Both the position numbers and the translations under genes were made by a program. Shown piece by piece: positions 17,189 through 25,212 of a stretch of DNA of 64,000 bases. Origin of the DNA: Oceanobacillus rekensis (GTDB taxonomy: Bacteria > Bacillota > Bacilli > Bacillales > Amphibacillaceae). Below the pieces are notes generated by a model. The model ran no database searches, had not been told where the DNA came from, and saw only the letters and a list, made by a program, of their open reading frames with translations. The stretch covers positions 186,001 to 250,000 of the forward strand of contig NZ_MTBQ01000004.1 in the NCBI RefSeq assembly GCF_002153375.1, read 5' to 3'. How positions within the stretch are numbered: position 1 is the first letter of the stretch; every line of letters starts with the position of its first letter.

Positions 17189-17206
17189 TTGTGAATATGT
17201 TCACAA
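17189..17206. promoter_or_regulatory. Rex/Fnr-type operator upstream of doxX
   Basis: TTGTGAATATGTTCACAA is a perfect 7-4-7 dyad. It matches the Rex operator form TTGTGAA-N4-TTCACAA exactly and also fits the Fnr/CRP form TGTGA-N6-TCACA. It lies between doxX (minus) and padR (plus) but much closer to doxX signals. Confidence 0.65.
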
Positions 17207-17380
17207 GTTAGAAACAACTTTGTGTCTTTTTTGTGAAAAAGATGATTATTACCAACTAAAAGTGAGACCCTTGCTAAATTCCAGGGACATTTCGGACAAA
17301 GAAATAAGACGGTTTAACGAAGAGCCCATTGTGTGTAAGGGTTCCTTTTTGACTCTAAAGGGAAACTATCACATATTGAT

Positions 17381-17462
17381 GTATCAAACTATGATATACC
17401 TATAGACATATATATCACATTATGATATATTATTTTCAAATATATATATCGTTTTATGATAT
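17381..17462. promoter_or_regulatory. Three tandem PadR-type operators
   Basis: Three copies of RTATCA-N5-TGATAT lie at 17381-17397, 17412-17428 and 17446-17462 (the third has one mismatch). Their centres are 31 and 34 bp apart, about three helical turns each. They end 29 bases before the padR start codon, so autoregulation by the adjacent PadR protein is likely. Confidence 0.65.
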
Positions 17463-17490
17463 ATCTTAAAAAGATATAGAGGGTGATTAA

Positions 17491-17808
17491 TTGAAGAAAA
17501 CTGAGCAATTAACAGATTCAATGTCTTATATTATGGCTGCATTAACTAAACCAAGACATGGTTACGCTATTATGAACTTAATTGAAGAAACAACAAAAGG
17601 TGCAATTACTATAGGTCCTGCTTCAATGTACACGATTATTAAAAAGTTACTAAAACAAGAGTGGATTTATTTGCATGATGAGTCAGATTCAAGACGTAAA
17701 ACATATCTGCTTACTGAAAAGGGCAGAGAAGTATTAGAAGAAGATGTGAAGCTAAGGAAACTGATGATTCAGTTAGCGGAAACTGGACTCGAGGAGGCCC
17801 GAGAATGA
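17491..17808 (+). CDS. PadR-family transcriptional regulator
   Basis: This 105-residue protein starts at TTG (17491) behind AGAGGGTG. It is a compact PadR winged helix with the usual elements: LTDSMSYIMAALTKPRHGYAIM, SMYTIIKKLLKQEWI and the wing DSRRKTYLLTEKGREVLEED. The basic SDSRRK wing contacts DNA in this family. The next gene overlaps its stop codon and encodes a DUF2812 protein, the common partner of this PadR subgroup. Three dyads just upstream are the probable autoregulatory sites. The inducer is unknown. Confidence 0.92.
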   Translation: MKKTEQLTDSMSYIMAALTKPRHGYAIMNLIEETTKGAITIGPASMYTIIKKLLKQEWIYLHDESDSRRKTYLLTEKGREVLEEDVKLRKLMIQLAETGLEEARE

Positions 17809-18527
17809 GACAAACAAAGTATATTATGTCAGGTGGATTAGCTTTTTCTGAGGATAAGGATATGGAAAAATTATGCCGATATTCATTGAAGGGTTGGCAT
17901 GTCAGTGACTTTACATTTATGGGGTATGCGCTTAAAAAAGGAGAAAGCTCAGATTATATCTACAGTGTAGATTATCGTTGGTTAAAAGAGGATGAAGCAG
18001 AGGAATACTTTGACTTTTTTTCATCTTCTGGATGGTCGCATGTTACCTCAGAAGGAGATATTCACTTATTTCGGGCACATCCTGGTACAAAACCGATTTA
18101 TACTGACCGCGAAACAACAGTCGAGAAATATGAGAATTCAATTAACTCTATGAAAAACTTGGCAATTCCGTTTGTTTTTCTAACAGTACTCGTATGGGTT
18201 GGAACAATAATAAGCTCTGGCACCTTAAAAACAATACTTCTTGTAGTAGCTGCTATTCTCAGTGTAATTGCGATCCCAACAGCTTGGACTGTCATCACAA
18301 CATACAGTAACAAGTGGGAGGTAGAAGGAAGAAGAGGAGTAGTCAATCTAGTGAAAACTATACCATTCCTTCTCTTATTAATCGCTGTTATTATTTTGTT
18401 ATTTGTCGGTGGTATAAACACTACAGTTGACATCTTAACCTCTATGATGATTGGAGGCATCGCTCTTCCAACTGCTATTTGGGTCATCATGTCCCTTAAT
18501 CATAGAATCAAAGGGAAGAAGGATTAG
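17805..18527 (+). CDS. DUF2812 membrane protein, partner of PadR
   Basis: ATG at 17805 overlaps the padR stop (ATGA), so the pair is translationally coupled. The N-terminal half (residues 1-110) is a soluble DUF2812 domain with MSGGLAFSEDKDMEKLCRYS and GWHVSDFTFMGYALKKGE. The C-terminal half has four hydrophobic segments, from about residue 120 onward. DUF2812 proteins almost always follow a PadR regulator, and their function is unknown; a ligand-sensing or membrane-stress role is guesswork. No terminator was seen directly downstream. Confidence 0.88.
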   Translation: MRQTKYIMSGGLAFSEDKDMEKLCRYSLKGWHVSDFTFMGYALKKGESSDYIYSVDYRWLKEDEAEEYFDFFSSSGWSHVTSEGDIHLFRAHPGTKPIYTDRETTVEKYENSINSMKNLAIPFVFLTVLVWVGTIISSGTLKTILLVVAAILSVIAIPTAWTVITTYSNKWEVEGRRGVVNLVKTIPFLLLLIAVIILLFVGGINTTVDILTSMMIGGIALPTAIWVIMSLNHRIKGKKD

Positions 18528-18741
18528 AGTAGGAATGATAATGAAGTAAGAAGTAATCAAACTGAGGATTTTAGGAAACCTTTTGACTGCTTAACCGTAT
18601 TACGTATTGGATCTTATCGGAGACCGTGGAAGGAGGCTCTAACAGCAAGCTACCAAACGCTCTAGCCAATAGAGGGGAGGTTTCCGAGTGACTTTAGCTA
18701 TTATCCAGCTGCTGTTTACACTTACTTTTACAATGTGATGG

Positions 18742-18954
18742 AAGGACGCTACATTGTATATCGCACATATGCAAGAAGGAAGTATCACAGTTGCTGAAAA
18801 TGATTCGGTCGAAGAAGGGAACCCAATTGAACTTGTTTGAAGATTCGGAAATACAACGGAACCATATCTACATATTCACGTAGAGAAAGATGGAGTACGA
18901 ATTCCGATACGATTTGATGGTGATTTTCTTGTACGAAATAACATAGTAAAATAA
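18742..18954 (+). pseudogene. Remnant of an M23-family peptidase
   Basis: The frame reads KDATLYIAHMQEGSITVAEN and then DSVEEGNPIELV, an in-frame TGA, and RFGNTTEPYLHIHVEKDGVR before a final stop. HMQEGS, the V-x-x-G spacing and the LHIHV end are the C-terminal signature of lysostaphin-type (M23) domains. Only about 70 residues remain, interrupted by a stop codon, and the start of the gene is gone. It lies just upstream of yhaQ. It is a decayed gene fragment, probably from an old rearrangement. The rest of 18528-18971 shows no other gene. Confidence 0.65.
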
Positions 18955-18971
18955 GGAACGGAGGAGATAGA

Positions 18972-19904
18972 ATGGAAACAATGTTAACTGTAAAAAATTT
19001 GGAAAAATCCTTCAAGGATAAACAGGCATTAAAAGGCATTTCCTTTGAGGTACGAAAAGGTGAAATTATGGCCATTCTTGGTCCAAATGGTGCCGGGAAA
19101 TCAACAACGATACGAAATATCATGGGAATCATGTATCCCGATTCAGGAAGTATTACTTTTCATAATTATAGTGGAAAAGATATCCCAAGAAATAAAATTG
19201 GCTATTTGCCGGAAGAAAGAGGATTATACAAAAACGTTAAAGTAATGGATATATTGCTTTATCTCGCAGATTTGAAGGACTATCCAACTGATAAAGCAAA
19301 GGAACGTATCCTCATGTATTTAAAAAAGTTCGATTTGGAAGGTAAAGAAAATGTCTCTGTCGAAGAACTTTCCAAGGGGATGGGGCAAAAAGTCCAATTT
19401 ATCGGATCAATTATTCATGAGCCCGAACTGCTAATTTTAGATGAACCATTCTCTGGTCTTGATCCGGTTAGTCAGGAAGTATTTAAAGAAGAGATACGTA
19501 GCTTGGCCAATAATGGAACCGCCATTTTACTATCATCCCACCAAATGAATCTTGTTGAAGAAATGTGTGATCGTCTGTTTCTCATTCAGCGGGGAGAAAA
19601 GGTGATTTACGGTACGTTGGGTGATGTCAAGAAACAATATGCGAATTTCAAATGTACCATTAATGGCAGAAACCAATTAGGAGATTTGGAGAGTCTTCCC
19701 GATGTGCTTCGAGTCGAACAAAAGGGTGACACAACTATCCTGCATCTGGATAAAGACGTGGAGCCATCGATTTGGTTGAAAAATCTTCCTGATCATCTTG
19801 TCATCCATGAGTTAAAAATAAACCGCATCTCTTTGCATGAAATCTTTATCGATATTGCAACAGATAAGAATTTACTGAAGGAAGAAGGTGTCGTGCATGC
19901 GTAA
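18972..19904 (+). CDS. yhaQ: ABC transporter ATP-binding protein (YhaQ type)
   Basis: This 310-residue ATPase has Walker A GPNGAGKST (about residue 36), signature LSKGMGQKVQF and Walker B LLILDEPFSGLDP, followed by a C-terminal extension of about 90 residues. It belongs to the Na+/drug-efflux-like NatA/YhaQ group and reads like the B. subtilis YhaQ protein. The start at 18972 follows GGAGGAGA. It overlaps the permease gene by 8 bp. The pair forms an efflux system of unknown substrate; sodium extrusion is known for the NatAB relatives and is only a possibility here. Confidence 0.88.
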   Translation: METMLTVKNLEKSFKDKQALKGISFEVRKGEIMAILGPNGAGKSTTIRNIMGIMYPDSGSITFHNYSGKDIPRNKIGYLPEERGLYKNVKVMDILLYLADLKDYPTDKAKERILMYLKKFDLEGKENVSVEELSKGMGQKVQFIGSIIHEPELLILDEPFSGLDPVSQEVFKEEIRSLANNGTAILLSSHQMNLVEEMCDRLFLIQRGEKVIYGTLGDVKKQYANFKCTINGRNQLGDLESLPDVLRVEQKGDTTILHLDKDVEPSIWLKNLPDHLVIHELKINRISLHEIFIDIATDKNLLKEEGVVHA

Positions 19905-21135
19905 TTCGATAAAAGTTGCCAAATGGGAAATCAAACGAAACATGAAAAACAAAACCTTCCTTATTGGACTGTTTATCTCACCGATTCTTTTCCTAGCCTT
20001 TATGTTTATTGGAAGTCTGTTTGATGACTCAGATAATGATGAGCCAGAAACTACAACTGTTTTTGTCAATGACCAATTGGGTGTATATCCTGCACTAGAG
20101 GAGACCGTCGAACAAGGTGAATTTAACTGGGAAATGGAATCGACAGAGTTAACCGAGTCTGAAGTACCTGATTTGGCTGGAAATGAAAATACAGCATATA
20201 TTTTCATCAATGATCAGGCAGTGGAAAGTGGCACTGTTCCTGTCTATATGAGTGAGGAAATTGATCCGTTTTTCATAAACCAGGTACAGGTATTAAGTAC
20301 CCCCCTTCAAGCGATGAAGATTGCTGACCTTGGATTTTCAGAGGAGGAAGCAACAACTTTACTGCAAGGTATAGCCTTTGTTGAGACAATTCCAGACACG
20401 GATGCATCCGAGGAGTCATCAGCAGAAGCGGGTGGGCTTGATGATGGCTCGATGGAACGACTCGTACCAGGAATTTTTGCTGGAGTCATTATGTTATCCA
20501 TTGTGTTCACTGGAATGGCAATCTTCCAAAGTGCCTCACAGGAGAAAAAAGACAAAATTGCTGAAATTATATTATCATCTTTAACCCCTTCTGAGCTGAT
20601 GCAAGGGAAAATCATTGGATATTTTGTGTTGGGACTTATTCAAGTTGTGGTCTTTATCGGGCTTCTCTTTCCTTTTGTCCTATGGAAAACCGATATTCCG
20701 GTTATTGAATATTTACTCGTACCGGAAACTGCATTATTAGTAGGTATTGCAATCCTCAGTTATTTAATGTTCGCGTCTATATTCGTTGGAATTGGTGCAA
20801 CAATGGCAGACGTGTCAACTGCAGGGAATTTCCAAGGGATGGTAATGATGCTTCCATTCTTACCATTTATTATGATTGGTCCTGTGCTCAGTGATCCCAA
20901 TGGCCTCGTTGCCCAGATTGGGACCTATATTCCATTTACGGCTCCTGGTGTTCTGATTATGCGTCTGACAATGCTTGAAGAATGGCCATGGCTGGAAATT
21001 ATTATTTCACTTGCCGTTATAATCGTAAGTATTTTTATTTTCATGAAACTGGCAGGGAAAATATTTAAAGTTGGTATTTTAATGTATGGGAAAAATGCAA
21101 CACCTGGTGAAATATGGAAGTGGATTCGCGCCTAA
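19897..21135 (+). CDS. yhaP: ABC transporter permease (YhaP/NatB type)
   Basis: The start chosen is the ATG at 19897 behind AAGGTG, inside the end of yhaQ; an upstream frame start at 19888 lacks spacing. The 412-residue protein has a first membrane helix near 22-40, a large extracytoplasmic domain (about 50-190), and five or six C-terminal helices. The segment IFQSASQEKKDKIAEIILSS followed by LTPSELMQGKIIGYFVLG is characteristic of the NatB/YhaP permeases. It forms a complex with the YhaQ ATPase. Confidence 0.9.
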   Translation: MRNSIKVAKWEIKRNMKNKTFLIGLFISPILFLAFMFIGSLFDDSDNDEPETTTVFVNDQLGVYPALEETVEQGEFNWEMESTELTESEVPDLAGNENTAYIFINDQAVESGTVPVYMSEEIDPFFINQVQVLSTPLQAMKIADLGFSEEEATTLLQGIAFVETIPDTDASEESSAEAGGLDDGSMERLVPGIFAGVIMLSIVFTGMAIFQSASQEKKDKIAEIILSSLTPSELMQGKIIGYFVLGLIQVVVFIGLLFPFVLWKTDIPVIEYLLVPETALLVGIAILSYLMFASIFVGIGATMADVSTAGNFQGMVMMLPFLPFIMIGPVLSDPNGLVAQIGTYIPFTAPGVLIMRLTMLEEWPWLEIIISLAVIIVSIFIFMKLAGKIFKVGILMYGKNATPGEIWKWIRA

Positions 21136-21277
21136 GTCCTTAACATATATGATAAATTATTGTAGTCAAATTCCTTTCCAAGTAAATTTGTCAAACAAAT
21201 CATATTCTCTTCCAAGTTGTTTTATACTATAATAATAGTAAATGGATGTTGTAAACCACAGTTAGGAGGAATTATTT

Positions 21278-21352
21278 ATGCTTATCGCTGTGATTGCTAT
21301 TTGTGTTAGTCTGTCCGTTAGTCTGATTATTGCAAGTGAGGTATGGGACTGA
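21278..21352 (+). CDS. 24-residue hydrophobic peptide of unknown function
   Basis: A short frame, MLIAVIAICVSLSVSLIIAS followed by EVWD, starts eight bases after AGGAGGA and is nearly entirely hydrophobic. A TATAAT box at 21228-21233 lies 45 bases upstream, and a hairpin follows at 21379-21411, so it has a complete small transcription unit of its own. It could be a small membrane regulator or a toxin-like peptide. No named family is recognised. Nothing else is seen in 21136-21497. Confidence 0.45.
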   Translation: MLIAVIAICVSLSVSLIIASEVWD

Positions 21353-21378
21353 TACATTAAAATGGTTACTAAATATAT

Positions 21379-21411
21379 AAATGGCAGGTACCTACTGGGT
21401 GTCTGCCATTT
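21379..21411 (+). terminator. Hairpin after the 24-residue peptide gene
   Basis: AAATGGCAG (21379-21387) pairs with CTGCCATTT (21403-21411). The following bases are AT-rich but lack a long T-run. Confidence 0.5.
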
Positions 21412-21497
21412 AAATTCTTACACATGTTATTGGGTTTTGCATCATATACTTATATGAAAGTTGCGCCCCTCGAGTCTTACCTTCAAGGAGGATGTAT

Positions 21498-22028
21498 ATG
21501 AAAATAATCGTCTTTCACGGTTCAACCCGTGATAATGGAAATACAGAGTTGTTAACTTACCAAGCAGTCCCAAAAGAAAAAGGAACACATATTTACTTGC
21601 GTGATTATAATGTCCTTCCTATTATTGATCAACGTCATGATGAAAGTGGCTTTGATGTCGTTGAAGATCATCACAAAGATCTTATTAATCAAATGCTATC
21701 CCATGATGTAATTGTTTTTTCGACACCAATTTATTGGTATAGCATGTCAGCGCCGATGAAGATTTTTATTGATCGCTGGTCCCAAATCTTAAGGGATCCT
21801 GGTTATGTCCATTTCCGTGAAGAATTATCGAAAAAGAAAGCATATCTGATTGCAGTTGGCGGGGACACACCAAAGATTAAGGGACTACCACTTGTCCAGC
21901 AATTCAATTATATTTGCCAGTTTTATAAAATGACTTTTGCAGACTATGTTATTGGTAAGGCAAGCAAACCTGGAGAAATTACAAAAGATACGGCTGCATT
22001 AAAGGCTGCCTCCACACTGATCAAATGA
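21498..22028 (+). CDS. NADPH-dependent FMN reductase-like flavoprotein
   Basis: The start at 21498 fits AAGGAGG at a normal distance; the ATG six bases earlier sits directly on it. The 176-residue protein has a flavodoxin-like fold, with the phosphate loop HGSTRDNGNTELL at residues 7-19. A DVIVFSTPIYWYSMSAPMKIFIDRW segment follows near 70-94, the usual FMN-ring contact of this family. It probably reduces quinones or flavins with NAD(P)H in the cytoplasm. It is monocistronic and followed by a hairpin at 22080-22116. Confidence 0.85.
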   Translation: MKIIVFHGSTRDNGNTELLTYQAVPKEKGTHIYLRDYNVLPIIDQRHDESGFDVVEDHHKDLINQMLSHDVIVFSTPIYWYSMSAPMKIFIDRWSQILRDPGYVHFREELSKKKAYLIAVGGDTPKIKGLPLVQQFNYICQFYKMTFADYVIGKASKPGEITKDTAALKAASTLIK

Positions 22029-22079
22029 CCTGTGGCTTTCATTATTATTTTAATTATCAAATCAAAAAAAATAAAACAT

Positions 22080-22116
22080 AAATAGCGTGGTGATTATGAC
22101 AATCAGCACGCTATTT
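22080..22116 (+). terminator. Terminator of the flavoprotein gene
   Basis: AAATAGCGTG (22080-22089) pairs with CACGCTATTT (22107-22116). The T-run is short. Confidence 0.65.
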
Positions 22117-22279
22117 ATCATGCGAAAATCACAATCCTTACACTCCCCGTTTCGTTAACACCTATCATTCCTTTTGCCTTTCGTAGCAATTTCGACCTTT
22201 ATGCTTAGGCTTAAATCCATTTATCATATACTATCGCTAGTCTAATTGAATGATTTTTTGTCAGATATTAGTATAATTC

Positions 22280-22308
22280 TTGTCGATATATCTGGAAACT
22301 ATTATGAT
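22280..22308 (+). promoter_or_regulatory. Promoter of the amidase gene
   Basis: TTGTCG (22280-22285), a 17-bp spacer and TATGAT (22303-22308) precede the amidase start by 32 bases. Confidence 0.55.
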
Positions 22309-22340
22309 GTATGTAATAGTCATAATAGTGGGAGGCATAT

Positions 22341-23453
22341 ATGAAAAACTTTCGAAACATGATAGCGGTCATTGGAATTCTTATTACCGCATCTATCTTT
22401 CTATCAAATTCGACTTATGCTAGTGGTGGACAAACCTATGAAGTCAGTCCAGACTCTCTAAATGTCCGTAGCGAACCTGCTGCAGATTCACAAGTAGTTG
22501 GATCACTCGGAAAAGGCAATAGCGTAATGGCTTTTAATGAGAAGTATGGGTGGGTACAAACCTACTACGGTGGAGAAGAAGTTTGGGTGGCTAAGCATCA
22601 CTTAGTACCAGTTGGAACCAACAGTCAAGATCAATCAACTGTTTCCCAGTCTACAACCGATACCATTACTGTTACAGCTTCCAGTGTCAATATTCGTTCT
22701 GGTCCTGGATTGGATTATTCCATTATTGGTGGGGCAGGACCAGGCAATCAATATTATTTAGTAGAGACATCTGGAGATTGGTATAAAGTTGATCTTGAAA
22801 ACAATTCTACTGGATGGATTGCTGCATGGTTAACAGATTCTAATTCTTCTGAGACCCATGTAGAATCTGTTACTACTAATAACAGCAGTAACGATACGGA
22901 GTCCGCCTCCAATGGGTCATTGAATGGTTATACTATCGTACTTGACCCTGGACATGGGGGTAAAGACCCTGGCGCCATCGGTCTTGGTGGTATATATGAA
23001 AAAGAATTGGTATCTTCTGTTGCAAGCAAAGTGGAAAATCAATTAAAAAATGCTGGAGCCAATGTTATTACGACAAGGCAGGGAGATTATTACGTATCTC
23101 TCGATGAACGTGTCACTGTTAGTAACTCCTATCAAACAGATGCATTTATCAGTCTTCATTTTGATTCCTACCCAATTCTTTCTATCAACGGGGTAAGTAC
23201 ATATTTCGCCGACAGTACTGATCGCAAATTGGCACGGGATATCCAATCATCATTGGCGTCATCTGTAACCTTGAATAACCGCGGAATCATGCAAGGGGAT
23301 TACCGCGTTTTACGTGATACGACCGCACCATCTGTATTGGTAGAACAAGGGTTTATCTCTAATCCAGGAGACCTCGCTACCATCCAAACAGCGGACTACC
23401 AAAACAAAGTAGCTAGTGCAATCACAAACGGACTAATTGAATACTTCCATTAG
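22341..23453 (+). CDS. N-acetylmuramoyl-L-alanine amidase with two SH3 domains
   Basis: This 370-residue secreted protein has its signal peptide at about residues 1-28 (ends TYASG), then two bacterial SH3 domains. The first has VSPDSLNVRSEPAADSQVVG and the second VTASSVNIRSGPGLDYSIIG. A Ser/Asn/Thr linker leads to an Amidase_3 catalytic domain from about residue 197. Zinc-ligand motifs are visible: DPGHGGKDPGA (His), YEKEL (Glu) and ISLHFDS (His). The catalytic glutamate is in VLVEQGFISN. It should cleave the MurNAc-L-Ala bond in peptidoglycan, and the SH3 domains would target it to the wall. Start ATG follows GGGAGG. Confidence 0.95.
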   Translation: MKNFRNMIAVIGILITASIFLSNSTYASGGQTYEVSPDSLNVRSEPAADSQVVGSLGKGNSVMAFNEKYGWVQTYYGGEEVWVAKHHLVPVGTNSQDQSTVSQSTTDTITVTASSVNIRSGPGLDYSIIGGAGPGNQYYLVETSGDWYKVDLENNSTGWIAAWLTDSNSSETHVESVTTNNSSNDTESASNGSLNGYTIVLDPGHGGKDPGAIGLGGIYEKELVSSVASKVENQLKNAGANVITTRQGDYYVSLDERVTVSNSYQTDAFISLHFDSYPILSINGVSTYFADSTDRKLARDIQSSLASSVTLNNRGIMQGDYRVLRDTTAPSVLVEQGFISNPGDLATIQTADYQNKVASAITNGLIEYFH

Positions 23454-23470
23454 GAAAAACAAACAGCAAA

Positions 23471-23523
23471 CAGTGCCTGTCACTTCCCGAATTTTGTCGA
23501 ATCATGGGTAGTGACAGGCACCT
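23471..23523. repeat. GTGACAGGCACC-type inverted repeat
   Basis: CAGTGCCTGTCACT and AGTGACAGGCACCTG flank a short core containing TTTTGTCGAAT. The same words recur at 58.1 kb and 61.7 kb. As a hairpin directly after the amidase stop codon, it could also end that transcript. Confidence 0.65.
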
Positions 23524-23566
23524 GTGTTATACTATAGGCAAATAATCCAATTTGTGAGGTGTTGAC

Positions 23567-24832
23567 ATGGACGAGAGGCTAAATAAAGTCATTAATTTGA
23601 CAGCTGAGAAGTTTAATCTTGAAAATCACTTTTTAAAAAGGCATCATATCTTCCGCGAACAATCGGATATGAATGAAACAACATATATATTAAATATGGA
23701 GTGGTTTCCTAAAGATGCTGATGAAACCGACGAAGATTATAATCCTTCCGGTACTGCCAGCATTGATGTGGACCTTCAAACTAACTTGGTCAAACGAATT
23801 ATCTTTGTTAACGGTGAAAACAAAACAGAAGCTGATTTCCCGCCTGCCGCAAGTACAGAACTTGCCATTGAATGGATTGAAAAGCAGACAGGATTAGAGT
23901 TTGGCAGACAATTCAAGCTGATTCATGAAGAAGAGAAGGAATTGCTTTTTCAGGCAGCTGTTGATAATGTTGCCGTATTTCCATCCGGTTCCATTGAGAT
24001 GGAATTTAATGAAGAAGGTAAGCTTTCATTATTTTCCATCGATGGTATCTTTCCAAATGAAGAACAGCTAAACTGGGAGCCATTTGCATTAACAGCCAAG
24101 CATTTGGATCCAATTGCAAAATCACAAAGCAAACTGCTCGAAATCCCACTTGAAGATGAAGAAAAGTGGGAAGCTATTTACGGTACAACAACAGTTTTTG
24201 TAACGAATGATGGTAGGCGCACCGTTTCTTTTGAAGAAGTGGAAAGTCCAAAATCTTATATACAAAAAGATGTACTTCTAGAATGGCAGGAACCCATTAA
24301 AGAAAAACTTACAAAACAGGATATTGATCTTTCATTGGAAGCAACACCTGAGGAAGCATTCAGTAAGGAGAAAGCTTTAGGCAATGATATATTAACTGTT
24401 GATGATCAGCAACATGCTGAGGAGACAAGCAGAAACTTCCTTCGCAGTGAATTTCCCGAGGATAGTGGAAAGTGGAAATTATCCGGGTTATGGCGCGAAA
24501 TGGGTTATATTTTTGCTGAGATAAAACCAGTTGCTCCGGATGCACGTGTCATTGACCGGAAAATCAAACTAATTATCGATGAAAAAGACTACAACGCAAT
24601 GAACTTTATAGACAACCATCCCATCTTGAATTTGTTTAAGAATTTCGAGAAGGCCGAACAACCGAAACTATCCAAAGAAGAAGCATTTAAAAAGCTGCGT
24701 GAGCATATTGAATTCACACCAGTATATGTATTTGATAAAAAGCAGAATCGCTATATTTTATGCGGTAAAATCGATTGTGAATATGGTGTAAATGCTGTAA
24801 CTGGTGAGGTTGTATTGCTGAATGAATTGTAA
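23567..24832 (+). CDS. YcdB/YcdC-domain protein
   Basis: This 421-residue protein has no signal peptide or membrane segment. It contains repeated units of the YcdB/YcdC type: one near residues 25-160 (SGTASIDVDLQTNLVKRI... FNEEGKLSLFSIDGIF) and a second near 270-400 (FAEIKPVAPDARVIDRKIKL... YGVNAVTGEV). Family members are found in Bacilli, often secreted; the function is unknown. ATG at 23567 follows GAGGTG. It is monocistronic with a strong terminator. Confidence 0.75.
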   Translation: MDERLNKVINLTAEKFNLENHFLKRHHIFREQSDMNETTYILNMEWFPKDADETDEDYNPSGTASIDVDLQTNLVKRIIFVNGENKTEADFPPAASTELAIEWIEKQTGLEFGRQFKLIHEEEKELLFQAAVDNVAVFPSGSIEMEFNEEGKLSLFSIDGIFPNEEQLNWEPFALTAKHLDPIAKSQSKLLEIPLEDEEKWEAIYGTTTVFVTNDGRRTVSFEEVESPKSYIQKDVLLEWQEPIKEKLTKQDIDLSLEATPEEAFSKEKALGNDILTVDDQQHAEETSRNFLRSEFPEDSGKWKLSGLWREMGYIFAEIKPVAPDARVIDRKIKLIIDEKDYNAMNFIDNHPILNLFKNFEKAEQPKLSKEEAFKKLREHIEFTPVYVFDKKQNRYILCGKIDCEYGVNAVTGEVVLLNEL

Positions 24833-24840
24833 AAGGAGAA

Positions 24841-24888
24841 GAAGCATGAAGATTAGAGATTGATCCTAATCTTCATGCTTCTTTTTTT
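24841..24888 (+). terminator. Strong terminator of the YcdB-like gene
   Basis: GAAGCATGAAGATTAG (24841-24856) pairs perfectly with CTAATCTTCATGCTTC (24866-24881), followed by seven T. Confidence 0.95.
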
Positions 24889-24929
24889 CTTTGGACTCTT
24901 TTCATAAGCTCGTTGCCTTTTTAATCCTC

Positions 24930-25170
24930 ACAGTTGAGATAAATTGCGAACTAAGATAAGTTTCTTCGGCGACCGCTCTGGGTAGGCGGCGGGCGGTGAC
25001 TCCTGCTGGAAAAGCACGTGTCCGAAGACCAGAAAAGTGGTTTTCTCTTCGGGGCTGAGGCCGTGCCCTAAGGTGCGCATCCGCCCAGAGCGATTCCGGA
25101 CGGCGGCAATAACGCATATATTTACAAAACAGCCAACAGTTAGTTCGCAGTTTATAGATTTTGCGACATA
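24930..25170. repeat. Dispersed GC-rich repeat, copy B (reverse orientation)
   Basis: The left end has AGATAAATTGCGAACTAAG and the right end GTTAGTTCGCAGTTTAT, near-inverted repeats of each other. Inside, CGCTCTGGG (24974-24982) faces CCCAGAGCG (25084-25092), enclosing the sequence of copy A module 1 in reverse. It fills the convergent gap between the YcdB-like gene and nrdF. Confidence 0.75.
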
Positions 25171-25212
25171 AACACCCACTCCCCTGTATTAGGAGGTGAG
25201 TTCAAATTCCGA

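Noticed and set aside
24902-25179. Minus-strand frames of 71 and 83 codons
   Set aside because: They are translations of repeat copy B, not genes.
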